Origin: Diphasiastrum complanatum
Lineage: Eukaryota; Streptophyta; Lycopodiopsida; Lycopodiales; Lycopodiaceae
DNA: 64,000 nucleotides
Assembly (NCBI GenBank): GCA_029204225.1
Contig: CM055097.1
Coordinates: 72,731,210 to 72,795,209, forward strand
Direction: 5' to 3'
Below the pieces are notes generated by a model, which was not told where the DNA came from, made no database searches, and saw only the letters and a program-made list of their open reading frames with translations. Below, piece by piece: positions 36,036 to 47,187 of the stretch. How positions within the stretch are numbered: position 1 is the first letter of the stretch; each line of letters begins with the position of its first letter. A program made the translations under genes and the position numbers.

Positions 36036-37910
36036 AAGTACAAGTGCATTTAAGGAATTGATCTAAACTATTCCCAAATTGGTAGGTTTTTCAAAACAAG
36101 CTAATATTGAGGTAGCGAGTTTGAATGGATAGCTAGAGCCATTATATTTGTACCAAATCTTACTATGGGCTACATGTGTACTTTCCACACGTGTGGGGCC
36201 ATACAGAACCTGTTTTGGACAGTAAAATTCTGTTTGGTGCATTTTGAGCTTCATACACCCAATTTTGAGTCAATATAGTGCATTTTTCAAGCTTTCACTT
36301 GTATTGTTTCTATTCCATTGATTTGTTCTTGGTTTAGCTCAATCATATAGTTGATTTGAAGCTTGATTATAGTACATTGAAGTTGATTCTCTATTTTTTG
36401 AGTGTACCTTGAAGTTGAGAGAGAAAGAGTGCTATAAACCAAAGATTAAGGAGTGATTTGCAAGGGGAGAGATTGAAATCCATTATACCTTCATTCTAGA
36501 TTTGTTCAAGAGTGAAAGGGCTGAGTCTAGAAGCATCTAAATGCTAAAAGACACTCTTGGATCAGTCCTCCAAGTGAAATCTTAGTGAATTACACTCATA
36601 AAGACAAAATCTACATATACAAGATGATAAGAATTGTTGGCAAGTACTAGGAGAAAAATTTGAGATCCAAGTCACATTGTTCACCCCTACTCAAGTGTGT
36701 GAGTATGTTTTTTGGCTTGAATTTAAAGTCATAAAGGTGAGTGAGGCATATGTGTTGTGGTTGATCCAAAATTTTCAAAAGATCCTTCCTTTGTAGAGGG
36801 CAAGAACTAGTAACTCAATTCTTGACTTTGGTGGAAAAATTGTCTTCTTCATTGTGATCAAATCTTGCCAAGTGGCATTAGCTCTTTGTAAGCACATATC
36901 TTAATGAGAGAGAAGTATCACATTTCTAAAAATTTGGTACTTGATGGAGTCCAATAGGGGTGAATGAATTCAATTTTTTGAGCAAAATTTTGACATTATA
37001 TGTATGAAACTCAAGTAAGTTCTATTCAACTTTCTTTATGAGAGTGTGAGGGTCAAGTTGTGATCCCATTGGGAGTCTAGAACAGGGAGGAGTCCATATT
37101 TGAGTGTTCATACATGATTGGGATCTTTTTGATGTTAGCAACTGTGCTAACAAAGAGAAAATAAAAATAAAAAATAAAACTCCGTGGCATGTGTTTTGTA
37201 AGACCACGTATGAGTATTTGTCAATAAACTTCAAGCCATGGCATGTGTTTTGTAAGTCCATGAGTAGAAACTTAAATAATAATAAAATAGGTTAAAGTTA
37301 GATTTAAAACTTAGACTTAGGAAACTTACGATTAGAAATATTTTATCTTAAGTTGTCCTAAGTTATGAAAATTGAAGTTCTAAATCCTAAGTTAGAAGTT
37401 CTAGAAAGGCTAGGACAAATTAGTCCCATAAGTTAGTAGACACAAAGGAGAGGTATTTGCATTGTAAATAACACTTTTGATATTAAGCTATCTTGCTCTC
37501 TATTTTGGAGAATTATCATTCTATTTCATTTGTGTTCCCCTTGGAAAGGTGCATAGCTTGAGGGAAGGTGCTCGGGCCTCCTCTTGTCTCCTTTTCATCG
37601 TTTTATTGTGGCATGTTCATTATTGCTTATTTGTTTAGTATTAGCCGCAATCTCATTTTATTACCCTTCGGGTGTTAATCTAGGATTAGTCTAGTCACCT
37701 TGCTAGTTGGGTAAGCCTTGGCAAGGATTTTTATTGTTGTTACTAATTAGTTTATTTTCGTTTCAAGCACTATTTGAGTAAGCCTTAGTGCTCTCATTCC
37801 TGTCCATATTTCCGTTGAAGCTTATTGTAGAAACTTAAAAAGTGGACGAATCTCTACATCCCTATACTACACCCGTAAGTAGATCTAGCCACCGCACTCA
37901 CTAGAAATAC
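36036..37910. other. Unassigned DNA, probably including the 5' LTR of the next Gypsy element
   Basis: No coding region is recognised. CACACGTGTG occurs at 36186-36195. A short direct repeat (GGCATGTGTTTTGTAAG) occurs at about 37184 and 37240. The last several hundred bases should be the LTR belonging to the gag at 38769, but its start was not found. Confidence 0.4.
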
Positions 37911-38768
37911 TTCCGTGCCGTTGTCGCTTTTTAAGTATTTTTCTACCTAGCTTCTTCTCCTTTCTTTTTTTTCTTTTTTTTCTTGCTTCTGTATTGTATG
38001 TTTGCTTGTGTGCTTATCTCTATCTACCAACAAACAACACGCGTCGTCTCTCCAGGTCCTACATGAGTGTAGAGCAACTTCTCAAACCGGGGGGAAACAA
38101 CGAAAGAGTCAACTTGGGCATTTTCTTCAAAAGAAGTGACCCAAGTGACCTTTTTCACAACCAAACAGGTATATCAGAATTCGCCAATTTGTCTGCAGCC
38201 CTAACAGACCCTGATCTTTCATTTTATCACCTCCACGAATTCTGACCACAGTCAAATTTTGAGAAAACAGCCTGTTATACTATCAAAATCCCTTATTTCT
38301 CATCAAAATCTTTGTCTTAGAATTCGTCGACTTCACTGAGACTAGATCTCATTAAGATCAGTCTTTCAGCAGCTCCGCGAATTCTCTCTCACAGATTTTG
38401 CCCGTTTACTGATAGAACATCACATCTTTCTCTATATTCCCTATCTGCCAATCAAACCTCTCTGTTAGAATTCGCCATCAAGCCTAAGAATTTGCCCTCA
38501 AAGAGCACAATTTTTTTGTACTATCCGCAAATTCTGAATCGCCAAATTTTTTTAGAAAATCTAAAAAAATTACTATTCTGACATTCAGAATACTAGTTTA
38601 GAATTCGCGAGTATTACAGTTAGATTTATCTGCCTCTCCATTTCTCAGCCTGTCCGCGAATTTTATAACAATCAGAAAGACCAGTTTTTATCCTACACTA
38701 TCCATTCTGCAAGCAAACTGCCCTTTTTGTCAAGTATAGTCTTGCCCTGCTCATCTGTATTCTGCATC
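37911..38768 (+). other. Gypsy leader with possible tRNA-Asp-type PBS and a motif cluster
   Basis: GTGCCGTTGTCGC near 37916 resembles the tRNA-Asp primer-binding site used by Athila/Tat-type Gypsy elements, but imperfectly. From 38170 to 38665 the leader contains repeated GAATTCGC-type words in both orientations (listed separately). No ORF. Confidence 0.45.
38170..38665. repeat. Cluster of GAATTCGC / GCGAATTC motifs (upstream cluster)
   Basis: Copies near 38177, 38236, 38330, 38377, 38467, 38487, 38525, 38601 and 38653. They are variants of CAGAATTCGCGGA or its reverse complement, with TTTGCC or TCGTC variants. Both orientations occur. Spacing is irregular, so this is not a tandem satellite. 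Confidence 0.75.
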
Positions 38769-40295
38769 ATGTCTCGTGACTGTGCTGAATCTTCTTATCC
38801 GACTCCTCCACGAATGGAACAAGGAATTCCACGTATCGATGCACCAAAGTATGATGGCAAATCTGACCCAGTCCGATTTCTCCAAGACTTTGATAATGCA
38901 TGCCGTTTTTATGGAGATACCTCTGAAACTGAAAAGCTTCACCTATTTCCCATGGTACTCTATGGCACTGACAAGGAGTGGTACTTGAATCTCGAAACTC
39001 CTGATCTTGCTTCTTGGACCACCCTCAAGGACGCTCTCATCAAGCATTTCAAACCATCTAAATTGACTCAGAGCCCGTTCATTCAAATTACTCATATCAA
39101 GATGCGTCGCGAAGAGTTTGCTCGAAATTACATTGAGCATTTTAAACGTCTCAAAGTAGAATGTGTTGATTAAAATATCACTGAACACATGGACCTAAAA
39201 CTATTTTTAGTTGGATTGTCTAAAAACATCCGCCGTGAACTCAAACCAGTTGACTTTTATGATCAACTTAAGGATGTGATGACCGATGCTATCCGTGAAG
39301 AAAACGAAGGTTCCGATGATGACTTTAACCATCGTGAATAGAAATCTAAGAATCCGGATCGTTCTAAGTTTGATAATATTGCTCAGTCTTCTGAACTTCT
39401 ACATCAAATGGAAACCTGGCAAAAAGCTCAACAATCACATATGGATAAACTCACTGCCGATTTCCAATCCGCCATGAAACAAATTGTTGAGAAATTCTTT
39501 CCAGCAAGAGAAAATGCCTGGTGTCCAATCTGCTCACAATATCACACTCCTAATGAATGTCCTCAACTGTGAAATCATTTTCCAGCAGCCACCAGACCCA
39601 CTGTTTATCGAGCTTACCGCCCCTACCTGCCATAACAACCTATGCCACGACCAGGGGTTTACCAACCACGACCACCTGGACCAAATCAATATCCATCCCC
39701 ACGTCAACAATTTGTTGTTAACTAACATGCCCCACAAAACACTGTCCATTATGTTGATCCGAATACCATCGATCCCTAAACCCTAGACCCTAAACCCTAA
39801 ACCGGCTACCTACTATGTGGAAGACAATACTCAACCGCAATACTCTACTGAAACGGTTGTTTATTATACCTATGATTCTAATGCTCAACCACTGGATCCC
39901 AGTGTCCAAGCTTATAATCCAAACCAAGCTGTCTTTGTCGCACATCAACTACCCGCAATATGAGAATACTTTATATGTGCAGGTAAACATCCTAGTATTC
40001 GCTGACCAGATAACCGTTTCTCTCCAGCTTGTGAAAATTGTGGTATTGAACATCACGTGAAGGACTGCCCATCCCAATCCAAACCTGCTACTCCAGTCTG
40101 TTCGGTGCAAGTAGAAACTTTACTAGTTGAAACTCATCCTGCTTGGGTCTTGACTCGAGCACAAAGCCAACGCCAAGCCCCTACACTTGCACTCAGCAAA
40201 ACTCAACTGCAGGCTATTCTTCCAAGTGACGATTCAATTTTGATAGTTTATCCTCACCCATTTGAAGAAATTCGGTTGCATCATGAGTATCGCTA
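38769..40295 (+). pseudogene. Ty3/Gypsy gag (broken)
   Basis: The start MSRDCAESSYPTPPRMEQ is followed by a gag core (DAPKYDGKSDPVRFLQDF, GTDKEWYLNL, ITHIKMRREEFARNY) and a stop at 39171. The same frame continues (LVGLSKNIRRELKPV) to further stops near 39339 and 39570. There are two Cys/His motifs: CPICSQYHTPNEC near 39521-39560 and CENCGIEHHVKDC near 40030-40070. A 28-bp run of CCCTAAA heptamers (39774-39801) disturbs the frame between them. The Pro/Tyr/Gln-rich linker is typical of gag. No protease motif follows. Confidence 0.85.
39774..39801 (+). repeat. Interstitial telomere-type repeat, (CCCTAAA)4
   Basis: Four consecutive heptamers, the second CCCTAGA, the others CCCTAAA. This is the Arabidopsis-type plant telomere unit, embedded in the gag of a Gypsy element. 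Confidence 0.95.
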
Positions 40296-41709
40296 GCAAA
40301 TCCGTAATGCCGACCAACAATCTTCCTCTGCCCATAAAGTACCTCACAAAACTCAAAGAAGCCCTTACCAACGCACCCATCCTCCGGGCTCCTGATTATT
40401 CTAAGGAATTCCATGTGCATATCGATGCATCCAAGTATGCCATTGGAGCAGTGCTCACCTAACCGGGAGAATTAAAAAAGGATTACCAAATTCGTTTTCT
40501 TAGTCGACAATTGATACCTGCTGAAGTCAATTATACCACCACCGAACGCGAAGCCTTGGCAATGGTATATGTAGTTCAAAAGTTTCGCCATTATCTTCTA
40601 GGAAAAATCTTTGCGTTCTTCACTGATCATCAAGCACTGTTGTATCTCATCAACAAGACCTGCACCACAGGTCGTATTACTAGATGGATCCTATTATTGA
40701 GAGAATTTGAGTTTAGGATCGTGGTTCATAAGGGAGTTCAGCATTTTTTAGCAGATCATCTATCCCGAATCCCTAACCTTCCTACCCCTGATCAAGGCGT
40801 CAACGATGATTTACCAGATGCAATCATTTTCCAAGTTGACTCTACACCTGTATGGGCTAAGGAAATTATCGAATATTTAACTTTAGGAGATGGATCCTTC
40901 CTTCTCTAAACTCGAACAACGAGCGTTGGTCCTCAAAACTAAACCTTATACGTTAATTGCAAGACAACTCTACAAGCAAGGATTAGATGGAATTATCCGA
41001 TGATGTCTTACTGAAGGAGAAATCCCCTTTGTAATTTCCCTCACTCATGAAGGTATTGGTGCCGGCCATTTCTCTTTTGAAACAACTGCTAAGAAAATCC
41101 ACAAAAACTCCCCATACTATCCATGCTGCAATGGCCAGGCAAAATCCACCAATAAAATCCTATGTGGCATTCTCACCAAAACCGTCGAATCCAGCCGATC
41201 TGATTGGGAATTCAAACTCCATGCTGCTCTCTGGGCTTATCGCACTACCCCAAAGTGAGCTAAGGCTTAACCCCCTTCCAGCTCACATATGGTCAAGAAG
41301 TCGTTATGCTTGTGGAATTCCATATTCCCTCCCTTCGAGTAGCCTACAACCTTTAGCTCGATACTCCTCAGAATCTAGCAAATAGGTTATTCCATCTGGA
41401 GCAACTCTGTGAAACACGACGGATCAACATCCATGCTCAACAAGTCCACAAACGACAACAAAAAGCATGGCATGATCGATCATTGGAACCTAGAGATTTC
41501 CAGGTGGGCAATAAGGTCCTGCTATACCAGGCCAAAGCCTTCAAAGACAAACTAAAATTTTTAGGCCAAGGACCTTACGTCATAAAAAAATCTTTGCCTC
41601 TAGATATGTTCAACTTCAAACCCTTCAAGGCGATGTTCTCGACACTGTGGTCAATGGGAGTCGACTGAGAAAGTACAACAAACCCCGCTTTTATCTTGAT
41701 ATGTATTAG
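40296..41709 (+). pseudogene. Ty3/Gypsy RNase H and integrase; protease and RT core deleted
   Basis: The frame picks up at LKEALTNAPILRAPDYSKEF, the start of RNase H, directly after gag sequence, so protease and most of RT are missing. RNase H reads HIDASKYAIGAVLT, then TAA for the usual Gln, then TTTEREALAMVY and LADHLSRIP. The integrase zinc-domain part (ISLTHEGIGAGHFSFET) is followed by a deletion of the core. Then YYPCCNGQAKSTNK has Lys (41142-41144) where the catalytic Glu is expected. ALWAYRTTPK and the C-terminal GPY module (LGQGPYVIKK, SRLRKYNKPRFY) run to the stop at 41707-41709. The protein could not integrate. Confidence 0.87.
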
Positions 41710-41901
41710 CTGCTTTTTCTCTACTGTTTATTTTTTTCTTCTCCCTTTTTATTATTTGTATGCCATTTTGACAACATTTTTTGTTGTGATTTGTTGTTCC
41801 ACCCATCAAGATACTATCAGATCAGGTACACCAACAGTCTTCTCTGAGAAAACCACAAAAGTCATTAGTTTCAGACAAAATGTTTTCACATCATCTCAGA
41901 T

Positions 41902-42180
41902 AGAATTCGCCTGACCCCTTTCTTACAGAGAACGATTCATTTTTTGCCTCCGCGAATTCTGTCTCAGAAGAAAAATGTCAAAAAAAAAAAAAAATGGAGT
42001 TTTTTTCATTAGATATCCATGCTCAGAATTCGTTGACAATTCGCGGGAGCTCAAATTGATCCTCACGATTTCTCTATTACCTCCGCGAATTCTGATCAGA
42101 TACATTTTTGCACTATTAGACATTTTCTCTCTTTTGACAAACACAAATCACTTACAAGAATTTGTGGGCCCTCAGACTGA
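41902..42180. repeat. Cluster of GAATTCGC / GCGAATTC motifs (downstream cluster)
   Basis: Copies near 41903, 41950, 42025, 42037 and 42082, plus a TTTGTG variant at 42158, located after the pol stop. Same consensus and mixed orientation as the cluster before gag. Confidence 0.75.
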
Positions 42181-42267
42181 TGCCTCGAAATTTGTGACCA
42201 TCATTACCAAATCGTGGAGACTGAGGACAATTTCTGGGTGAAGTTGCGACTTCCTGCCCAAAAAAGT

Positions 42268-42278
42268 CTATATATAGG
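42268..42278 (+). promoter_or_regulatory. TATA box ahead of the accessory ORF
   Basis: CTATATATAGG lies about 119 bp upstream of the ATG at 42387 and after the pol stop. It could drive a separate transcript for the accessory ORF. If this stretch is instead an unrecognised LTR, it would be the LTR promoter. Confidence 0.5.
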
Positions 42279-42386
42279 TCTCCACCCTCTCTCCACGAGT
42301 TCATTTTAGATTGCTGCTCTCGAGTTCATGCCAAAATTTTTTCAGAATTTTCAAAATTCTCAGAGCAATCTAAAATCACCACTGCC

Positions 42387-43190
42387 ATGGCTTCCCGTAA
42401 TTCCTCACTGAGCTTGCATCGCCATAAACCTCCTTGTCCTTATTCAGGGGATATAATCATGATCTCTCTTAAGAATTACACCGAGCAGCTCACCTTGGCT
42501 TTGATCTAACACTTTTCTTAGAGAGTGAGAGGCTCATCCGAGCAGCCTACTCGACCTATTTGGATGAGTTCCAAACTTTCCGGCTTACAACCAAGACTGG
42601 CAGTTATTCTATTATCAATGTCTCTCCGGGGATCTTCAAAGTGTCGGCTTTCCTAATCTCGGAGAGACAATCCATGGCAAGGGCACTAGCTATGATGCCA
42701 AGTACTTCACCAAGTTTCTGACAGACGACGGCAAAACCATTGCCCAAACCAACGACGGGCTCGCTATTTGACTCATCACGGATCCCCATCTACGGGCCGC
42801 CTCAGAGATCATCGTCACCATGGCTGTAGTACATACCACCAAGATAGATCGCATCCCACCGAGCAATCTCTTCTCTCTAACGCTCACCATGGACGACCCC
42901 ACTCAAAATTATAACTGGGTTGAGAAGGTAGCGGAGAAGCTGTACGGAGCCCTGAAAGCCCGCAAATCAACTACCAAATGTGGGTATCTCCTCCACATGT
43001 TGGTCACCAAGCAATTGGGGTCTAAGGCGGTGGCTGCCATCAAGGAGCTGGATGTTGTTTATCCAAGCACAAAAAAGCGAGCCGCCCCCCAACCGACAGC
43101 AGAACCAGTCTCACCAGCCTCACCTACTAAGAAGCAGAAAGGGAAGGCAGTCAGCACAGAAGCAGATGTCCCACATAACATTCTATCTTC
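42387..43190 (+). pseudogene. Accessory ORF 3' of Gypsy pol (broken, 3' truncated)
   Basis: Starts at ATG 42387 in a good plant context (GCCATGGCT). It reads 40 codons to a stop, then continues in other frames: FLESERLIRAAYSTYL, VGFPNLGETIHGKGTSYD, KFLTDDGKTIAQTNDG, a stop at about 42770, and LFSLTLTMDDPTQNYNW to WVEKVAEKLYGAL and TTKCGYLLHML. A Lys/Ala/Pro-rich tail (KRAAPQPTAEPVSPASPTKK) follows. It is cut at about 43190 by Copia sequence. The Trp..Ala..Leu..Thr..GlyTyrLeu spacing and the basic tail match the frame at 18750-19973. At least two frameshifts and two stops. Function unknown. Confidence 0.55.
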
Positions 43191-43281
43191 TACTTCACAA
43201 GTAAACTATTGGTTAAAGTTGCCCTACTTCAAAATTATTCTAGCACCAATGATTTGGATCATCATCAAAACTCTTTGACTT

Positions 43282-43294
43282 GGCTCTGATACCA
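43282..43294 (-). other. Orphan primer-binding site
   Basis: Minus strand TGGTATCAGAGCC next to the LTR end at 43295. About 90 bp of Copia leader remain to its left before the Gypsy accessory ORF, with no gag. Confidence 0.8.
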
Positions 43295-44699
43295 TGTCAA
43301 ATTTAAGAGAAAAGGACCTATTTTGATCTACAAAAGATCATTAAGAGTGATTGGTAGCTTGGGATCTTGATCTACATCAAGACTAGCTTCCAATTCTAGC
43401 TTCTACTTGACAATTTTAGTGATTCCAAGCAAGAACAATAAAAAACGATGACCCACGGCTTCACACGTGTGAAGTACTGTTACTTTATGGCCTGATAGCA
43501 GAGAATAAGTTTACTTATGAAATACTAAGCATTCATTCACAAAGAAGTTGCTAAGGAGAGTGAAAACAACAAGATTGCTCCCAAACCAATGTTTCTCATC
43601 ATTAGCTCAACAATGGATCCATCATGGATCAAGTACATAATCATGATAATCTCTCTCTAAGCTGCATATAGATCACAAATCTATTTATTTCATTTGAAAG
43701 TGAACTTTTTCTTTTGGTATCTTGTCAAATTGATGTCATATATAAAAAGTATAATGGTTCAAACACTTGGCCCAAATGAATCTTAGCTATTCACTCAATA
43801 TGCAAATTAAGCTCTTCCCTTGATCACGATCAATGGTAATGAGACTTTCTTGACTAGTTTCAAGGGTCTATCTTTCTCCTACACATTAGGCCAATAATAG
43901 ACAAGTGTCAATGCCTCCCTTGACATTTAAACATGTGCTAAAGTGTGGGAAACTTCAAATGAGAAACTAGAACTTAACCTTCAATAATATGCTTCCAAAT
44001 GATCAAGCTACAATTTACCTATTTTTCACATCATTTACTCAAAATGATTGTCTCAAAGAGTTACTAATTGTGAAAGTACAGTACTTTTTAGACCATAAAT
44101 GGATCTTAGAATATCCACAAGAGTGATTATGTACTTGCTTAACAATGCATCAAAAAACTAGTCAACAAATCTTGATCTAGATTGGCAATTTGACACACAA
44201 CAGGCATTGATAATAAAAAACAAAGATCATAGACACAAATCGGAGCCCACACATGTGAAGAGCAGCCTGCTGTATAGATTTAGAACAATGTTTGAAGTAC
44301 TCAAAGTGTTGGTTTCATTTTGATCACAAAATCAATGTACATGGAGAGGACAAACTCGAGATTGCCAATGAGCTCCAAAAAATAATCTATCTTCTCACTA
44401 TGGGAGCTTGGAATACATTGCAAAACTCACTTCCTTTGTAAAGTTAGGTGAATTTCCAGCATGTAATAAGGAAGTTAACTCACCCCTTTTGCCCTAAAAT
44501 GATATCCTAGTCTGTTTTCTAGAGTCAAGCTTGGTAGGTAGCTAGTTTGTCAAACTCTCATCTCAAATCAAGGTGTGGGTCCTATAATGTAGGGATCACC
44601 ACCAAATGGACACAACCAACTCTCTTGACTCAAACTAACCTACATTAGGTGTGGATTGCTACATGGCATCTTGGCCTCACATGTGTGAAATTCTTCACA
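43295..44699 (-). repeat. Copia 3' LTR (about 1.4 kb)
   Basis: On the minus strand it begins TGTGAAGAATTTCACA after a purine tract (TTTGAGGAGGAG, 44700-44711) and ends AATTTGACA next to the orphan primer-binding site. 43370-43690 is the reverse complement of 25150-25490. Carries CACACGTGTG at 43463-43472. Confidence 0.7.
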
Positions 44700-44749
44700 C
44701 TCCTCCTCAAATTTAGCTTGATCTATTTACAACTCTCTTGCTAGATGAA

Positions 44750-47015
44750 TGAATGCTTTTAGAAGTTTCTAAAAAGTCTAGCTACAAACAAGGAACTTTT
44801 GAGACTCCAATAGAGAATGATGTCCATGAAGGATCTTTCACTATCTCTTAAAGGATCCCTTACAATATGTTCCAAAAATGTGTCTATTTACATGTGGCAC
44901 ACTTCAACAACTATACATCATTCCAAGCCATGGATTCAAGATTTTTTGTGCACTTGAAGATACATCAATTAAACTACTAAGTGCATACATAATGTTGCCA
45001 CAGACAACTTGCCTTGATTGATCCACATGATTGAGCTTTGATGGCTCCATCTTGATACTCAAGGTTTTTCTCGGAGTCCTCGAGTCTTGAGCTTGCTCCT
45101 CCACTTGACTTGACTCCAAATCATCAATGAGTTGAATAAGGTGTTGATCCAAAGGTTCTTATTCAAGTTTACAAATCTTCCACTCTTGAAAGATCACATT
45201 TCCAACATTGACAATTTCTTTGGTGGAAAACATGTAGATTCTACAATTTCTACTTGAAGAGCTAAACATTACCATTATTCTTGTCATTGAAGTAGGACAA
45301 TCTTTGGTCCTTACATTGGAATGATCATGCAAAAAGCATGGTTCAACTTTTATGACACTATTCAAACTATCACAAAAATAGTTATCCAATGAAATTGCTT
45401 TATCAACAACAAATGGAGATTTGAAAGCATCTAATTTCATTGTCTTGTCATAAAGAGTACTAAACATCATAGATATTAAAGATAAGCAACAAATCACTCC
45501 ATGTCTACTAATACTATCCAACAAGTATTCAAGGATAGTAGACTCTCCAATGCTCACCATCCTTGCAAGAAGCACACTTGAATGGAAAATTTGCATGCAA
45601 TTTGATGATTCGGCTTTGTCATTGAGAACTTCCTTGGAAATCTCATGCTTTGAGTCTAATCCTCAAGATCTTCCTCCTTTTGATGCTCCTCCTCAGTACA
45701 AGAAAGATCACACTTTGCCAAGATCTCCTCTTGAATGATCTCCTCCTTTGCCAAGCTCACACTCTTAAAAGCAACACTAGCTTCCAACTTAAACTATCTT
45801 CCATGCTTAAATCCCTTTGCAATGCAAACATCATTCTTAAAAATGGAACAAACACCATGCTCAAAGTGGACATCCAAACCACTTTCTAAGAGTTGACCAA
45901 CACTTAGCATATTCTCGGTGATTGATGGTACATGAAGGACATTTTCTAGATCCATACTTATTTAGTATTCTAGGTACAAAGAGATGGTACCAACACCATC
46001 TATTCTACACTCTTCATCACTTGCAGTAAAGAAAAACTTTTTAGCATCATTGAATGAGTGTAAGGTTGAGAAAAAATTCTTTTTTCACAAGTCATGTGGG
46101 AGCTAGCCCCACTATCAATCCACCATGTGTCTCTTGAATTTCCAATGGTTGTTGGTGAGGATGTAGATGCCATCAAGAATGCATCTACTTCATCCTCATC
46201 CTCCTCATGTGCAAGGTTTCCTTGTTTGATCTCCTACTCTTGTGCTCTTAGCCTCTTGTAGCATTCGGATGCATAATGCCCCTTCTTTCCACAAAATAAG
46301 CATTTTTGCTTTGACTTGTCCTTTGAGCTTGATGCATCATCCTCTTCTTTGGCCTCCTTTGGATTTTCTTTTTTCCATTGGTCTTCTTTTTTCCCTTGAA
46401 TGAGAAATTGGCTCTCTCATCTCCATCCTGCAAGGACAATAAACTCATTCTTGCTTTGGTGTGGAGCATCCTACACTCTCCAGCCACTAGTACACTGTGA
46501 AGTTTTTCTATAGTTGGCAAAGTGTTTTGGATGGCAAAACTTTGGACCAAATTTACAAAGTCATCTCCTAGACCATTAAGGACAATTTATACAAGCTCTC
46601 CATCATGAATCTTCTCTTCAATGGAAGCCAACTCCCTATTTAGAGACTTGATTCTAAGCACATAATCTTGTGCACTCTCCTCACTTCATGCTTTGCAAAA
46701 TCTGTTTTCTAAGCATGAGAACTCTAGAAGTGTTGCTAGATTCATAGATTGATTTTAAAGACTCCCAAGCCTCTTTAGCACTAGTACATGCTGATACTTC
46801 TCTCAAAAAATCATTGCTTACATTCATGTTCACACAATGAAGTGCAAGCCTAGATCTCTTCTTGTATTTAGCTACCTCCTATGCACCTAGAGGTTCATCT
46901 TCATCCTCAATCAAAAACTCATAAATGTCTTGGAGCACCATAAGTGACTCCATACTAACCTTCCAAATAGAATAATTTGTGTAATTCAATCTCTCTCTAG
47001 CTTCTAGAAGATATG
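44750..47015 (-). pseudogene. Ty1/Copia gag-pol fragment, 5' truncated and internally deleted
   Basis: From 47015: gag core (YLLEARERLNYTNYSIWKV, SLMVLQDIYEF) with a stop, VNMNVSNDFLREVSAC, several stops, zinc knuckle CLFCGKKGHYASEC near 46250-46310, and protease WWIDSGASSHMT near 46110. Most of the integrase and all of RT and RNase H are deleted. The integrase-RT linker (NCRIYMFSTKEIVNVGNVIF, 45200-45250, then Glu/Ser/Pro-rich residues to 44904) is followed by non-coding sequence to the purine tract. The gag start is missing because the element ends at 47015 against an LTR of the opposite-strand Copia. Confidence 0.82.
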
Positions 47016-47175
47016 TTATTAGTTTCTTTTGTCTCTTGAATGCTTTGTCAAGTTCATGTGTATCAAAGGTAGCATTAGGATGCTTTGCCATTTATAGCTT
47101 TTGTAGCTTGTTGTGCAAAGATCTTAGCCAAGTATTTTGGGAGTTTGGATCCATTCAAGATCCACTTTTTTCACA
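47016..47175 (+). repeat. Truncated 5' LTR of the plus-strand Copia (last 160 bp)
   Basis: Identical to 52702-52861 except at two positions (TTTATAG/TTTCTAG and GGATCC/GGATCT). It ends TTTTTTCACA next to the primer-binding site. Confidence 0.93.
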
Positions 47176-47187
47176 TGGTATCAGAGC
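47176..47187 (+). other. Primer-binding site of the plus-strand Copia
   Basis: Exact TGGTATCAGAGC following the LTR. The leader runs to about 48250 and contains three local copies of a GTGGATGAAC/CTCCTTAA word at 47411-47460. Confidence 0.88.

Noticed and set aside
36024-37900. CRISPR-like or satellite array
   Set aside because: Only two copies of a 17-bp word were found. No regular repeat-spacer structure exists anywhere in the window.
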